From Cupriavidus sp. U2 (GTDB taxonomy: Bacteria; Pseudomonadota; Gammaproteobacteria; Burkholderiales; Burkholderiaceae): 64,000 bases of DNA. This document shows, piece by piece, positions 1 through 8,166 of this stretch. The notes beneath the pieces were generated by a model. That model searched no databases. It saw only the letters and a program-made list of their open reading frames with translations, and was not told the origin of the DNA. The DNA lies in NCBI RefSeq assembly GCF_009663685.2, contig NZ_RCOG02000019.1, positions 41,011 through 105,010 on the forward strand, read 5' to 3'. Each line of letters opens with the position of its first letter. Within the stretch, counting starts at the first letter, position 1. Made by a program: the position numbers and the translations under genes.

Positions 1-575
1 TCGGCAGGCCCTAGCGCGCGGGCATCGCGCGTCACTCGGGCGAAATGGATCAGTGCGTCATGCGTCAGCATCACGCCCTTGGGCTCGCCCGTGGTGCCCG
101 ATGTGAAGATCAGGGCGGCCACGTCGTCGCGCAGCGGCGCCGGCTCCTGCAGCGCATCGGCACGCACCGCCGACCGATGCACGCCCGGCAGCGCCGACGG
201 TACGGCCCCGAAGCGTTGCGCGTGCGCGGCGGCGGCGCGCGACGCCGCGGCGGTGAAGTACACCAGCCGGGCATCGGCACGGGCGGCGAAGGCATCGATC
301 TCGCCATCGGCCATGCGGGCATTGACGCCGCACGACCACGCGCCCACGCGGCTGCACCCCAGGATCAGCGCAGCGTGCTCGGGACAGTTCTCGGCCACCA
401 CCATCACGCGGTCACCGGGCCGCACGTCGAGTTCGCGCAGTTCCGCCTCGGCCGCGTCCGTCAGCGCGCCCAGGTCGGCAAAGCTCAGGCTGCGGCCGTC
501 CGGCAGGTGGAGAAACGGTTGATCGGGGGCCTCGGCCAACCAATGGTCAAGCAACTCATGAATCCGGGTCGTCAC
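1..575 (-). CDS. Acyl-CoA synthetase (AMP-forming), N-terminal part, cut by window edge
   Basis: The protein activates a carboxylic acid to its CoA thioester through an acyl-adenylate. The first 191 codons are visible and the frame runs off the window with no stop. The ANL-family phosphate-binding motif LIFTSGTTGEPKGVMLTH lies at about residues 155-172. The N-terminal part (DGRSLSFADL, RPGDRVMVVAENCPE, then GVNARMADGEI) follows the usual AMP-binding fold order. The start is a GTG at 573-575, chosen because AAGGA lies eight bases upstream; no ATG of the same frame fits better. It is divergent from the acyl-CoA dehydrogenase operon that starts at 798, so it probably supplies the CoA ester used by that operon. 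The substrate is unknown. Confidence 0.85.
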   Translation of the reverse strand, partial: MTTRIHELLDHWLAEAPDQPFLHLPDGRSLSFADLGALTDAAEAELRELDVRPGDRVMVVAENCPEHAALILGCSRVGAWSCGVNARMADGEIDAFAARADARLVYFTAAASRAAAAHAQRFGAVPSALPGVHRSAVRADALQEPAPLRDDVAALIFTSGTTGEPKGVMLTHDALIHFARVTRDARALGPA

Positions 576-797
576 GCTAGCCGTCCTTGCTGAATGCGAT
601 GAAGAGGTTCGCGCAGCATGGCGCCAAAGCCGGGCAGGCGCCATTCGTAAATCACAAGGGCCGGCTTCGCTGGCCTGAAACCGCGCTGCGGAATGCGGCG
701 GCCGCGCATTTCGGTATCCGGAAGGCTGGATTCGGCAATCTCGAACCAGCGTGGCGTACACGCCCATAGAATCGTTTTCACTGACCGGAGACAGTTC
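576..797. promoter_or_regulatory. Divergent intergenic region, acyl-CoA synthetase / dehydrogenase operon
   Basis: These 222 bases separate two divergent catabolic genes and must hold both promoters. I see no convincing operator or additional gene. Short open frames here have no family resemblance. GGAG at 787-790 is the ribosome binding site of the gene starting at 798. Confidence 0.4.
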
Positions 798-1991
798 ATG
801 GACCTGCGTTTCACAAGAGAAGAAGAAGCCTTTCGCGAGGAAGTCCGCGCCTTTGTGCAGGCCAGCCTGCCCGCCGACATCCGCGACAAGGTGCTGGGCC
901 ATCGCCGCGTGGAGAAGGACGACTATGTGCGCTGGCACCGCATCCTGCACGCCCGGGGCTGGGGGGCGCCGACGTGGCCCACCGAGTGGGGCGGCACGGG
1001 CTGGAACGCGCTGCAGCGCCTGATCTTCGAGATCGAGACCTTTCGCGCCGGCGCGCCGCGCATGCTGCCGTTCGGGCTGACGATGATCGGCCCCGTGCTG
1101 ATGAAGTACGCCAGCGCCGAGCACAAGGCCCGCTTCCTGCCCCGCATCCCGACCGTGGAAGACTTCTGGTGTCAGGGCTATTCCGAGCCGGGCGCCGGCT
1201 CCGACCTGGCATCGCTGCGGACCCGCGCGGTGCGCAAGGGCGACAAGTACATCGTCAACGGTCAGAAGACCTGGACGACGATGGCCCACTTTGCCGACTG
1301 GATCTTCTGCCTCGTGCGCACGGACGCCGAGGCCAAGCCGCAGGAAGGCATCTCGATGCTGCTGATCGACATGAAGTCGCCCGGCGTGACGGTGCGGCCG
1401 ATCAAGACGCTGGACGGCGGCCATGACGTGAACGAGACCTGGTTCGAGGACGTCGAGGTGCCGGTGGAAAACCTGCTGGGCGAGGAAAACAAGGGCTGGA
1501 CCTACGCCAAGTACCTGCTGGGACACGAACGTACCGGCATTGCCGGCATCGGCCACTGCTATCGCGAGTTGCGCCAGTTGCGGCACTACGCGGCCGAGAC
1601 CACCGACGGCCGGGGCCGCCCGCTGATCGAGGACCTGCGCATGCGCGACAAGATCGCCCGCGTGGAGATGGATCTGCTGGCGCTTGAAATGCTGCTGCTG
1701 CGCGTTGCCACCCAGGCAGCCGGCACGCCCGGTCCCGAGGCGTCGATCGTCAAGATTCGCGGTTCCGAACTGCAGCAGGACATTGCGATGCTGCAGATGG
1801 AAGTGGCTGGCCCGAATGGCTGGCCGTATTCGCCGGACTGGCTGGAGCCCGGCGTGCCGCAGCCCGTGAGCGGCCCGGACTGGGCCGCGCCCGCCGCATC
1901 CACCTATTACGACATGCGCAAGACCACGATCTACGGCGGCTCGACCGAAGTCCAGAAAAACATCATCTCGAAGATGATCATCGGTTTCTAA
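798..1991 (+). CDS. Acyl-CoA dehydrogenase family protein (first of a pair)
   Basis: FAD-dependent alpha,beta-desaturation of an acyl-CoA. The 397-residue protein starts MDLRFTREEEAF, a typical N-terminal helix of the family. It carries QGYSEPGAGSDLASLRTRA at the FAD/substrate site and ends with TTIYGGSTEVQKNIISK, the usual C-terminal FAD-binding helix. The frame stays open further upstream, but ATG 798 has a GGAG site seven bases before it and matches family length. The next dehydrogenase begins 17 bases after the stop. Two adjacent, dissimilar acyl-CoA dehydrogenases often form heteromers, as with the ChsE1-ChsE2 enzymes of steroid side-chain breakdown, so the two products here may be subunits of one enzyme (inference). 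Confidence 0.9.
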   Translation: MDLRFTREEEAFREEVRAFVQASLPADIRDKVLGHRRVEKDDYVRWHRILHARGWGAPTWPTEWGGTGWNALQRLIFEIETFRAGAPRMLPFGLTMIGPVLMKYASAEHKARFLPRIPTVEDFWCQGYSEPGAGSDLASLRTRAVRKGDKYIVNGQKTWTTMAHFADWIFCLVRTDAEAKPQEGISMLLIDMKSPGVTVRPIKTLDGGHDVNETWFEDVEVPVENLLGEENKGWTYAKYLLGHERTGIAGIGHCYRELRQLRHYAAETTDGRGRPLIEDLRMRDKIARVEMDLLALEMLLLRVATQAAGTPGPEASIVKIRGSELQQDIAMLQMEVAGPNGWPYSPDWLEPGVPQPVSGPDWAAPAASTYYDMRKTTIYGGSTEVQKNIISKMIIGF

Positions 1992-2008
1992 CGCAGGGGA
2001 CGACAGGC

Positions 2009-3133
2009 ATGGATTTCACTTACAGCGAAGAACAGCAGATGCTGGCCGACAGCCTGCGCCGCTTTGTCGCATCCGAGTATTCGTTCGAACATCGCCGCCG
2101 CAATGCGCGCGAGCAGGGCGGCTTCGACCGCGCCACGTGGCGGCAACTGGCCGACATGGGCGTGCTGGGCTTGACCATTCCGGCGGACCACGGCGGTTTT
2201 GGCGAGGGCCCGGCCAGCCAGGTGGTGGTGCAACGCGAACTGGGCCGCGGGCTGGTGCAGGAGCCTGTGATTCCGGCGGCCATTGCCACGGCCATCCTGG
2301 CGCACCATGCGCCGGCCGCGCAGCAGGCCGAATGGCTGCCCGCCATCGCCGATGGCAGCAAGGTGCTGGCGCTGGCCTATCTGGAACCCGCCACGCGCTA
2401 TCGGCTGGACGCGGCGCAGACCGCTGCGCGCCAGCGCGAGCCGAACGGCTACGTGCTGAGCGGCGCGAAGTCGGTGGTGTGGCATGGCGGTGCGGCCGAT
2501 ACCTACCTGGTCTCGGCAAAGCTCGATGGCACGCTGGCGCTGTTCCTGGTCAGCCGCGACGCGCCGGGGCTGACGGTGACCGCCTACCCGACCATCGACC
2601 GCCTGACCGGCGCGGACCTGAAGCTGACCGATGTGCCGGCCACGCTGGTCACCGTCAACGGGCTGCAGGGGCTGGAACTCGGCATCGACCACGGCATTGC
2701 CGCGCAGTGCGCGGCGGCGGCCGGCGCGATGGAGCGGCTGATCGAGATCACCGCCGAATACCTGGGTGCGCGCAAGCAGTTCGGCAAGCCGCTGGCATCG
2801 TTCCAGGCGCTGCAGCACCGCATGGCCGACATGCTGCTGCAGAAGGAACTGGCACTGTCGATGGCCTACGTGGCCGCGCAGGGGCTGGATGCCACCGACA
2901 CCGACGAACGCCGCCGCAAGGTATCGGCCGCCAAGGTGGTCACCGCACGCGCGGCACGCTTTGTCGGCCAGCAGGCCGTGCAGCTGCATGGCGGCATGGG
3001 CATGACCGACGAACTCGAAGTTGGCGACTATTTCAAGGCGCTGGCCATGACCGATGTGCTGCTCGGCGACACCGACCTGCACATGGAACGCTACAACGCC
3101 TCCATGGCCCCTATCGCCCCCATCGCGGCCTGA
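2009..3133 (+). CDS. Acyl-CoA dehydrogenase family protein (second of a pair)
   Basis: A 374-residue acyl-CoA dehydrogenase, shorter and more divergent than its upstream neighbour. The N-terminus MDFTYSEEQQMLADSLRRF and the C-terminal segment RKQFGKPLASFQALQHRMAD followed by QLHGGMGMTDELEVGDYFK are family hallmarks. The middle FAD/substrate loop is weaker than in the first gene (LEPATRYRLDAAQT where SEPGAGSD would be expected), consistent with a partner subunit in a heteromeric dehydrogenase. AGGGGA lies eight bases before the start. It is co-directional with the whole 798-7651 operon. The substrate cannot be read from the sequence. Confidence 0.88.
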   Translation: MDFTYSEEQQMLADSLRRFVASEYSFEHRRRNAREQGGFDRATWRQLADMGVLGLTIPADHGGFGEGPASQVVVQRELGRGLVQEPVIPAAIATAILAHHAPAAQQAEWLPAIADGSKVLALAYLEPATRYRLDAAQTAARQREPNGYVLSGAKSVVWHGGAADTYLVSAKLDGTLALFLVSRDAPGLTVTAYPTIDRLTGADLKLTDVPATLVTVNGLQGLELGIDHGIAAQCAAAAGAMERLIEITAEYLGARKQFGKPLASFQALQHRMADMLLQKELALSMAYVAAQGLDATDTDERRRKVSAAKVVTARAARFVGQQAVQLHGGMGMTDELEVGDYFKALAMTDVLLGDTDLHMERYNASMAPIAPIAA

Positions 3134-3167
3134 TCCGCACACCAGACATCAGAAGGAAGACACATCC

Positions 3168-4334
3168 ATGAGCATCCATGGCAAGGCATACATCGTCGGG
3201 GCCTACGAGCACCCGACCCGCAAGGCACCGGACAAGACCGTGCCGCAACTGCACGCCGAGAGCGCCCGCGGCGCGCTGGAAGACGCCGGCCTGACGCTGG
3301 CCGACGTGGACGGCTACTTCTGCGCCGGTGACGCCCCCGGCCTGGGCATGGTCAACATGGTCGACTACCTGGGACTGAACGCGCGCCATGTGGATTCGAG
3401 CGAAATGGGCGGGTCGTCCTATATCGCGCACGTCTCGCACGCGGCGCAGGCGATTGCCGCCGGCAAGTGCAACGTGGCGCTGATCACGCTGGCCGGGCGT
3501 CCACGCTCGGAAGGCTCCAGCGGCACGCAGGCCCGCAACTGGGGCGCGAACCTGCCCGACCAGCCGTTCGAGGCGCCGTTCAGCCCCGTTACCGTCAACC
3601 TGTACGCGATGGTGGCGCAGCGCCATATGTACGAGTTCGGCACCACGCCCGAACAGCTGGCGTGGATCAAGGTGGCCGCCTCGCATCACGCACAGCACAA
3701 CCCCAACGCGATGTTGCGTGAATTGGTGACGGTCGAGGACGTACTGAACTCGCCGATGATCTCCGATCCGCTGCATCGTCTGGACTGCTGCGTGGTATCC
3801 GACGGCGGCGGTGCGCTGGTGGTGGCGCGCCCCGAGATCGCGGCGAAGCTGAACCGGCCGAAGATCAAGGTGCTGGGCGCGGGCGAACACGTCAAGGGCC
3901 TGCTCGGCGGCCAGGTGGACCTGTCATGGTCGGCCGCACGCGTGTCCGGCGCGGCGGCCTTTGCCGAGGCTGGCGTCACCCCGTCCGATATCCAGTACGC
4001 ATCGATCTACGACAGCTTCACCATCACCGTGCTGATGCAGCTCGAAGACCTGGGCTTCTGCAAGAAAGGCGAAGGCGGCAAGTTCGTGATGGACGGCAAC
4101 CTGATCTCTGGCGTGGGCAAGCTGCCGGTCAACACCGATGGCGGCGGGCTGTGCAACAACCACCCGGCCAACCGCGGCGGCATCACCAAGGTGATCGAGG
4201 CCGTACGCCAGCTGCGCGGCGAGGCCCATCCGGCCGTGCAGGTCAAGAACTGCCAGCTTGCGCTGGCCCAGGGGACCGGCGGCTACATGGGATCGCGCCA
4301 TGGCTCGGCCACCCTGATCCTGGAACGCGAATAA
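3168..4334 (+). CDS. Thiolase-fold protein of the SCP-x/Ltp2 type, catalytic cysteines absent
   Basis: This 388-residue protein belongs to the SCP2/lipid-transfer thiolase superfamily. The fold is visible in GKAYIVGAYEHPTRK, in GYFCAGDAPGLGMVNMVDYL, and in NTDGGGLCNNHPANRGG, which keeps the conserved His of the NH.P motif. At the usual nucleophile position the sequence reads SSEMGGSSYIAHVSHAAQAI, with Ser and Gly where Cys is expected. The second cysteine region reads GTGGYMGSRHGSATLIL, with Tyr. Loss of both cysteines is what the retro-aldolases of the Ltp2 group show, and the next gene encodes a DUF35 protein, their known partner. Start ATG 3168 follows GAAGGAAGA. A C-C bond-cleaving aldolase role is inferred; an ordinary thiolase is unlikely. 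Confidence 0.8.
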   Translation: MSIHGKAYIVGAYEHPTRKAPDKTVPQLHAESARGALEDAGLTLADVDGYFCAGDAPGLGMVNMVDYLGLNARHVDSSEMGGSSYIAHVSHAAQAIAAGKCNVALITLAGRPRSEGSSGTQARNWGANLPDQPFEAPFSPVTVNLYAMVAQRHMYEFGTTPEQLAWIKVAASHHAQHNPNAMLRELVTVEDVLNSPMISDPLHRLDCCVVSDGGGALVVARPEIAAKLNRPKIKVLGAGEHVKGLLGGQVDLSWSAARVSGAAAFAEAGVTPSDIQYASIYDSFTITVLMQLEDLGFCKKGEGGKFVMDGNLISGVGKLPVNTDGGGLCNNHPANRGGITKVIEAVRQLRGEAHPAVQVKNCQLALAQGTGGYMGSRHGSATLILERE

Positions 4335-4348
4335 GCGCGAGGCTAACC

Positions 4349-4756
4349 ATGACCACTCCCTACGTTCCCACCGTTCTCAAGTCCCCGGACGAACTGCCCG
4401 ACAACGCGCCGTTCTGGCAAGCCGCCCGCGAAGGCCGCCTGCTGGTGCGCCACTGCAAGTCGTGCGGCAAGCCCCACTGGTATCCGCGTGCGTTGTGCCC
4501 GTTCTGCATGGGCGACACCGACTGGAAGGACGCCAGCGGCCTGGGCGAGATCTACTCGTTCAGCATCACCCGCCGCGCGGGCCCCAATCCGTTCTGCATC
4601 GCCTATGTGAAGCTCGATGAAGGCGTGACCATGCTCACCCATATCGTCGACACGGACCTGGACAGCGTGCGCATCGGGCAGCGTGTGAAGGTGCGCTTTG
4701 CCGAGACCGAAGGCGGCGCACCCGTGCCCGTCTTCGCGCCGGCCGAGGCGTCCTGA
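4349..4756 (+). CDS. DUF35 OB-fold / zinc-ribbon protein
   Basis: A 135-residue acyl-CoA-associated protein with an N-terminal rubredoxin-like zinc ribbon, HCKSCGKPHWYPRALCPFC (two CxxC pairs at about residues 32-50), followed by an OB fold (GEIYSFSITRRAGPNPFCIA and later FAETEGGAPVPVFAP). DUF35 proteins sit beside or within thiolase-fold enzymes and acyl-CoA hydratases, where they are needed for activity or complex assembly. The gene starts 14 bases after the thiolase-like gene and very probably forms a complex with it. ATG 4349 is the first start after the preceding stop. Confidence 0.87.
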   Translation: MTTPYVPTVLKSPDELPDNAPFWQAAREGRLLVRHCKSCGKPHWYPRALCPFCMGDTDWKDASGLGEIYSFSITRRAGPNPFCIAYVKLDEGVTMLTHIVDTDLDSVRIGQRVKVRFAETEGGAPVPVFAPAEAS

Positions 4757-4768
4757 GCGGAGCAGCCG

Positions 4769-5662
4769 ATGGCCATCCACTACCAGCACCTGCGCAAGCG
4801 CGCCTTTCCCCCGGTGCGCCAGCACTACACGATGCGCGACACCATGCTGTACGCGCTGAGCCTGGGCCTGGGCAACGACCCGATGAACGCGTCGGCCCTG
4901 CCCTTCGTCTACGAAGGCACGCCGGGCGGGCTGCGCGCGCTGCCGTCTCAGGCCGTGGTACTGGGCTATCCCGGCTTCTGGGCCCGCGAGCCCGATACCG
5001 GCATCGACTGGGTCAAGCTGTTGCACGGCGAGCAGCGGCTGCGGCTGCATCGCCCGCTGCCCGCCAATGCCGAGGTGGTGGGTCATAACCGCATCACCCA
5101 CCTGACCGACAAGGGCGCAGGCAAAGGCGCCATCATGGTCACCGAGCGCCGGCTGGAAACCGTGCAAGGCGAGTTGCTGGCCACCATCCAGCAAGTGTCG
5201 TTCCTGCGCGGCGACGGCGGCTACAGCACGCTCGATGGCGGCCAACCCAGCGACGAACCGCTGCCCGCACTGCGCCCGGTGCCCGAAGACCGGCCGCCCG
5301 ATTTCGTCGATACCCAGCCCACGCGCCCCGAGGCGGCGCTGCTGTACCGCCTGATGGGCGACTTCAATCCGCTGCACGCCGATCCTGCCGTGGCCGGCGC
5401 AGCCGGATTCGAGCGGCCGATCCTGCATGGCCTGGCCAGCTACGGGCTGGTGGCCCACGCATTGCTGCGGCAATGTGCGGGCCACGACCCGGCACGGCTG
5501 CGCGCGTTCGATATCCGCTTTGCCGCGCCGGTGTTCCCCGGTGAGACGCTGGTGACGGAGATCTGGCGCGACCCGCAACATGCCGGCCAGTTCCAGCTGC
5601 GCGCCAGGGTGCTGGAGCGCGACAAGGTCGTGCTCAGCCATGGCTGGGCCGAGATCGCCTGA
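4769..5662 (+). CDS. MaoC-family acyl-CoA hydratase (double hot-dog)
   Basis: A 297-residue enoyl-CoA hydratase-2 type enzyme that would add water across the double bond made by the paired dehydrogenases. The C-terminal hot-dog domain has the hydratase-2 signature YRLMGDFNPLHADP with the Asp and His catalytic pair, then GFERPILHGLASYGLVAH. The N-terminal half is a second, non-catalytic hot-dog unit with the YEGTPGGLRALPSQAVVLGY region. This is the usual arrangement of the roughly 290-residue double-domain hydratases. It lies 12 bases after the DUF35 gene and is co-directional. Stereochemistry (R-specific hydratase) is inferred from the family. Confidence 0.87.
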   Translation: MAIHYQHLRKRAFPPVRQHYTMRDTMLYALSLGLGNDPMNASALPFVYEGTPGGLRALPSQAVVLGYPGFWAREPDTGIDWVKLLHGEQRLRLHRPLPANAEVVGHNRITHLTDKGAGKGAIMVTERRLETVQGELLATIQQVSFLRGDGGYSTLDGGQPSDEPLPALRPVPEDRPPDFVDTQPTRPEAALLYRLMGDFNPLHADPAVAGAAGFERPILHGLASYGLVAHALLRQCAGHDPARLRAFDIRFAAPVFPGETLVTEIWRDPQHAGQFQLRARVLERDKVVLSHGWAEIA

Positions 5663-5698
5663 TTGCCCGCCCCGCCGAATTCGCCTGATTTCTTCGCT

Positions 5699-6991
5699 AT
5701 GACCGCTTCCAACGAACCTACCTCCGGCCTGCCGCCGCCGTCGCGGCAGACCGGCGCCCTCAGCCATCTGCGCGTACTGGACCTCTCGCGCGTGCTGGCG
5801 GGTCCATGGTGTACGCAGAACCTGGCCGACATGGGCGCCGACGTCATCAAGATCGAAAAGCCCGGCGCTGGCGACGACACCCGGCATTGGGGGCCGCCGT
5901 ACCTCGATGGCGATGATGGTCCCACGCGCCAGGCCAGCTACTTCGCGGCGTGCAACCGCAACAAACGATCTGTGACCGTGGACATCGCCACGGCCGAGGG
6001 CCAGAAGCTGGTGCGCGAACTGGCGCAGCAGAGCGACGTGGTCATCGAGAACTACAAGACCGGCAGCCTCAAGCGCTACGGGCTCGACTACGAGACGCTC
6101 AGCGCGCTGAATCCGCGCCTGGTCTACTGCTCGATTACCGGGTTCGGCCAGACCGGTCCTTATGCCGCACGGCCCGGTTACGACCTGCTGGTGCAGGCCA
6201 TGAGCGGGCTGATGAGCATCACGGGCCAGCCCGATGGCGAACCGGGCGGCGGCCCATTGCGCGTGGGCGTGGCGGTGATCGACGTGTTCACGGGCATGTA
6301 TGCCACCACGGCCATCCTTGGCGCGATCGAGGCGCGCCACCACACCGGGCGCGGCCAGCAGATCGACATCGCGCTGCTCGACGTGGCCATGGCGGTACTG
6401 GCCAACCAGGGCGCCGGCTACCTGAACGCCGGCGTCGTGCCGACGCGGCAGGGCAATGTGCATCCGAGCGTGGTGCCATACCAGGACTTTCCGACCCGGG
6501 ACGGCAACATGCTGCTGGCCATCGGCAATGACGGCCAGTTTGCGCGTTTCTGCGAGGTGGCCGATGTCGACTGGGCACGCGACGAGCGTTACGCCACCAA
6601 CAGCGCCCGCGTCGCCCATCGCGACACGCTGATTCCGATGATGTGCGATGTCACGCGCGCCAGGCCTACCCACGAATGGATCGGCCTGCTCGAGGCGGCG
6701 TCGGTGCCCTGCGGTCCGATCAACGACATCGGGCAGGCGTTCGCCGACGCGCATGTGCAGCATCGCGGGCTGCGCGTGGAGCAGTATCGCTATGCGACGT
6801 CCGACCGTCCAGAGGCCGACACCGTGAACCGGATCCGCTCCACCGCCAGTCCGCTACGATTGTCCGATACGCCGCCCACGCTGCGCCACGCGCCGCCTGC
6901 GCTGGGCCAGCACACGGACGAAGTGCTGCGCGAATGCCTGGGGCTTGGGCCGCAGGCCGTGGCGGACCTGCGCGCCAAGGGCGTGCTCTAG
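5699..6991 (+). CDS. CaiB/BaiF family CoA-transferase (type III)
   Basis: A 430-residue class III CoA-transferase, which moves CoA between carboxylic acids. It shows the family N-terminus LRVLDLSRVLAGPWCTQNL, the Asp-containing segment GADVIKIEKPGAGDDTR, and NRNKRSVTVDIATAEG. The frame is open from a TTG at 5663, giving 12 extra residues, but ATG 5699 is preferred because the family core begins soon after it. It follows the MaoC gene closely and ends 12 bases before the AraC-like gene. It could activate the pathway's starting acid, recycle CoA from an end product, or work with the divergent acyl-CoA synthetase. Confidence 0.88.
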   Translation: MTASNEPTSGLPPPSRQTGALSHLRVLDLSRVLAGPWCTQNLADMGADVIKIEKPGAGDDTRHWGPPYLDGDDGPTRQASYFAACNRNKRSVTVDIATAEGQKLVRELAQQSDVVIENYKTGSLKRYGLDYETLSALNPRLVYCSITGFGQTGPYAARPGYDLLVQAMSGLMSITGQPDGEPGGGPLRVGVAVIDVFTGMYATTAILGAIEARHHTGRGQQIDIALLDVAMAVLANQGAGYLNAGVVPTRQGNVHPSVVPYQDFPTRDGNMLLAIGNDGQFARFCEVADVDWARDERYATNSARVAHRDTLIPMMCDVTRARPTHEWIGLLEAASVPCGPINDIGQAFADAHVQHRGLRVEQYRYATSDRPEADTVNRIRSTASPLRLSDTPPTLRHAPPALGQHTDEVLRECLGLGPQAVADLRAKGVL

Positions 6992-7003
6992 CCGGCTGCC
7001 GAC

Positions 7004-7651
7004 ATGCGGCTCAGCATCGAGTCGGCGTCGCACCTGCGCCTGGCGCGGCTGGCGCCGGCGTTTCCGGTCACGGTCACGGCCACGCGTGGCACGGCCGTTT
7101 TACGGCGCGACGGATTCGATCGCATGCTGGTACCGGGCCTGCCGTGCAGGGTCGAACCGTTCCAGGGCTTCGACCTGCTGGTGGACGGCACCATGGCGCA
7201 GCCAGCCGGCTGTCGGATCGACATCGCGCCGGCGACTGACCATTCCGACCACGCGCTGCTGCATCGCGTGCTGTCGCGGCGCATCTTCCTGCAACCCGAT
7301 CTGCCATGGCGTGCCGAATTCGCTGCCGGCTTGCTCGGCCTGCCGCCCGAACATATCCGGCGCGCATTGTTTGCGGAAGGTGCGGCCTTCGGAGACCTGT
7401 GCCGGACGCAGCGGCTGATGCGGCTGCTGTTCGAGGCACCGCACGGGCGCGCCGGCCTGCCGTCGCTGAAACGCCGCGTTGGCTGGCCGCCGGGCCATGA
7501 CGTGGAAGCATCATTCCATGACAGATTCGGCATCACGCTCGATCTGCTGCGGCACGCCACGGCCACCCACGATGCGCGACGCCGGGCGGGCCAGCCCGTA
7601 AGGGTTCCGCAGCCTGCCGCGCACTATTGGCCCAGCCTATCCCCCGCATAA
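7004..7651 (+). CDS. AraC-like HTH protein, divergent, possible regulator of the upstream operon
   Basis: A 215-residue protein with no clear database-style name. The C-terminal half resembles an AraC/XylS double HTH. The segment AAGLLGLPPEHIRRALFAEG is followed by AFGDLCRTQRLMRLLF, matching the first helix-turn-helix and linker helix. VGWPPGHDVEASFHDRFG then stands where the second HTH (GF.d.shF.r.Fr..fG) is found. The match is imperfect; the usual GFSDQSHFSR wording is lost. The N-terminal half (about 90 residues) would be a small sensory domain. It starts 12 bases after the CoA-transferase, so it is probably co-transcribed and could autoregulate the 798-7651 operon. The assignment rests on pattern only. 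Confidence 0.6.
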   Translation: MRLSIESASHLRLARLAPAFPVTVTATRGTAVLRRDGFDRMLVPGLPCRVEPFQGFDLLVDGTMAQPAGCRIDIAPATDHSDHALLHRVLSRRIFLQPDLPWRAEFAAGLLGLPPEHIRRALFAEGAAFGDLCRTQRLMRLLFEAPHGRAGLPSLKRRVGWPPGHDVEASFHDRFGITLDLLRHATATHDARRRAGQPVRVPQPAAHYWPSLSPA

Positions 7652-7727
7652 CAAACCGGTCTTGGACGCTATACCCGGAAAGGCGGATCATCGCAGTCAA
7701 CGGTTTCCCCCACCCCCGGAGTCTTTG

Positions 7728-7973
7728 ATGAAGTCCGCCCTGCTCGCCCTGTGTGGCGCAGCCTCCCTCCTTGCCTCGCTGTCCGCCGTTGCCGGTCCCG
7801 ACTTTGCCGTGATCGAGCGCGCGCGCGCCAACGCCCATCAGCGTCAGCAGGTCAGGCCCGCCGCATGCCATTGCGACATCGCGACCGGCCCAGGTACCGG
7901 CGTAGCCACCACCCCCGCCATCCCATCGGCCAGCGCGCCGAAGGCTGCTCTCGCGCCGATCCATACGAGCTGA
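7728..7973 (+). CDS. Small exported protein of unknown function
   Basis: An 81-residue protein with a clear Sec signal peptide: MKSALLALCGAASLLASLSAVAG, positive start, hydrophobic core and a small-residue cleavage site near residue 23. The mature part is about 58 residues with a CHC motif and a Pro/Ala-rich end, and no recognised domain. ATG 7728 has GGAG seven bases upstream. The frame extends a little further upstream, but the signal peptide fixes the start. It stands alone between the AraC-like gene and the outer-membrane protein genes. The function is unknown. Confidence 0.55.
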   Translation: MKSALLALCGAASLLASLSAVAGPDFAVIERARANAHQRQQVRPAACHCDIATGPGTGVATTPAIPSASAPKAALAPIHTS

Positions 7974-8166
7974 CACCGCCGGCAGGCAAGTTCCCGCGCA
8001 GGCTCCCGTCAGCGCCGCGGCACGGCCCGCTTCGGCCACGAAGTCGATGAACCGACGCACACGCTGAATCTCCTAAGTCGCTTTTCGAAAACATTCACTT
8101 CGGCGCTGGCGGGCAATCGGGGAATATCGGTGCCATCCGCATCGATCCCCAGGAATCCAGCCACCC

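Noticed and set aside
4343..6763. An 806-codon open frame on the minus strand
   Set aside because: It lies opposite the DUF35, MaoC and CoA-transferase genes, which have clear families. It shows no domain and has the Arg/His/Gln/Ala-rich make-up typical of antisense frames in GC-rich DNA.
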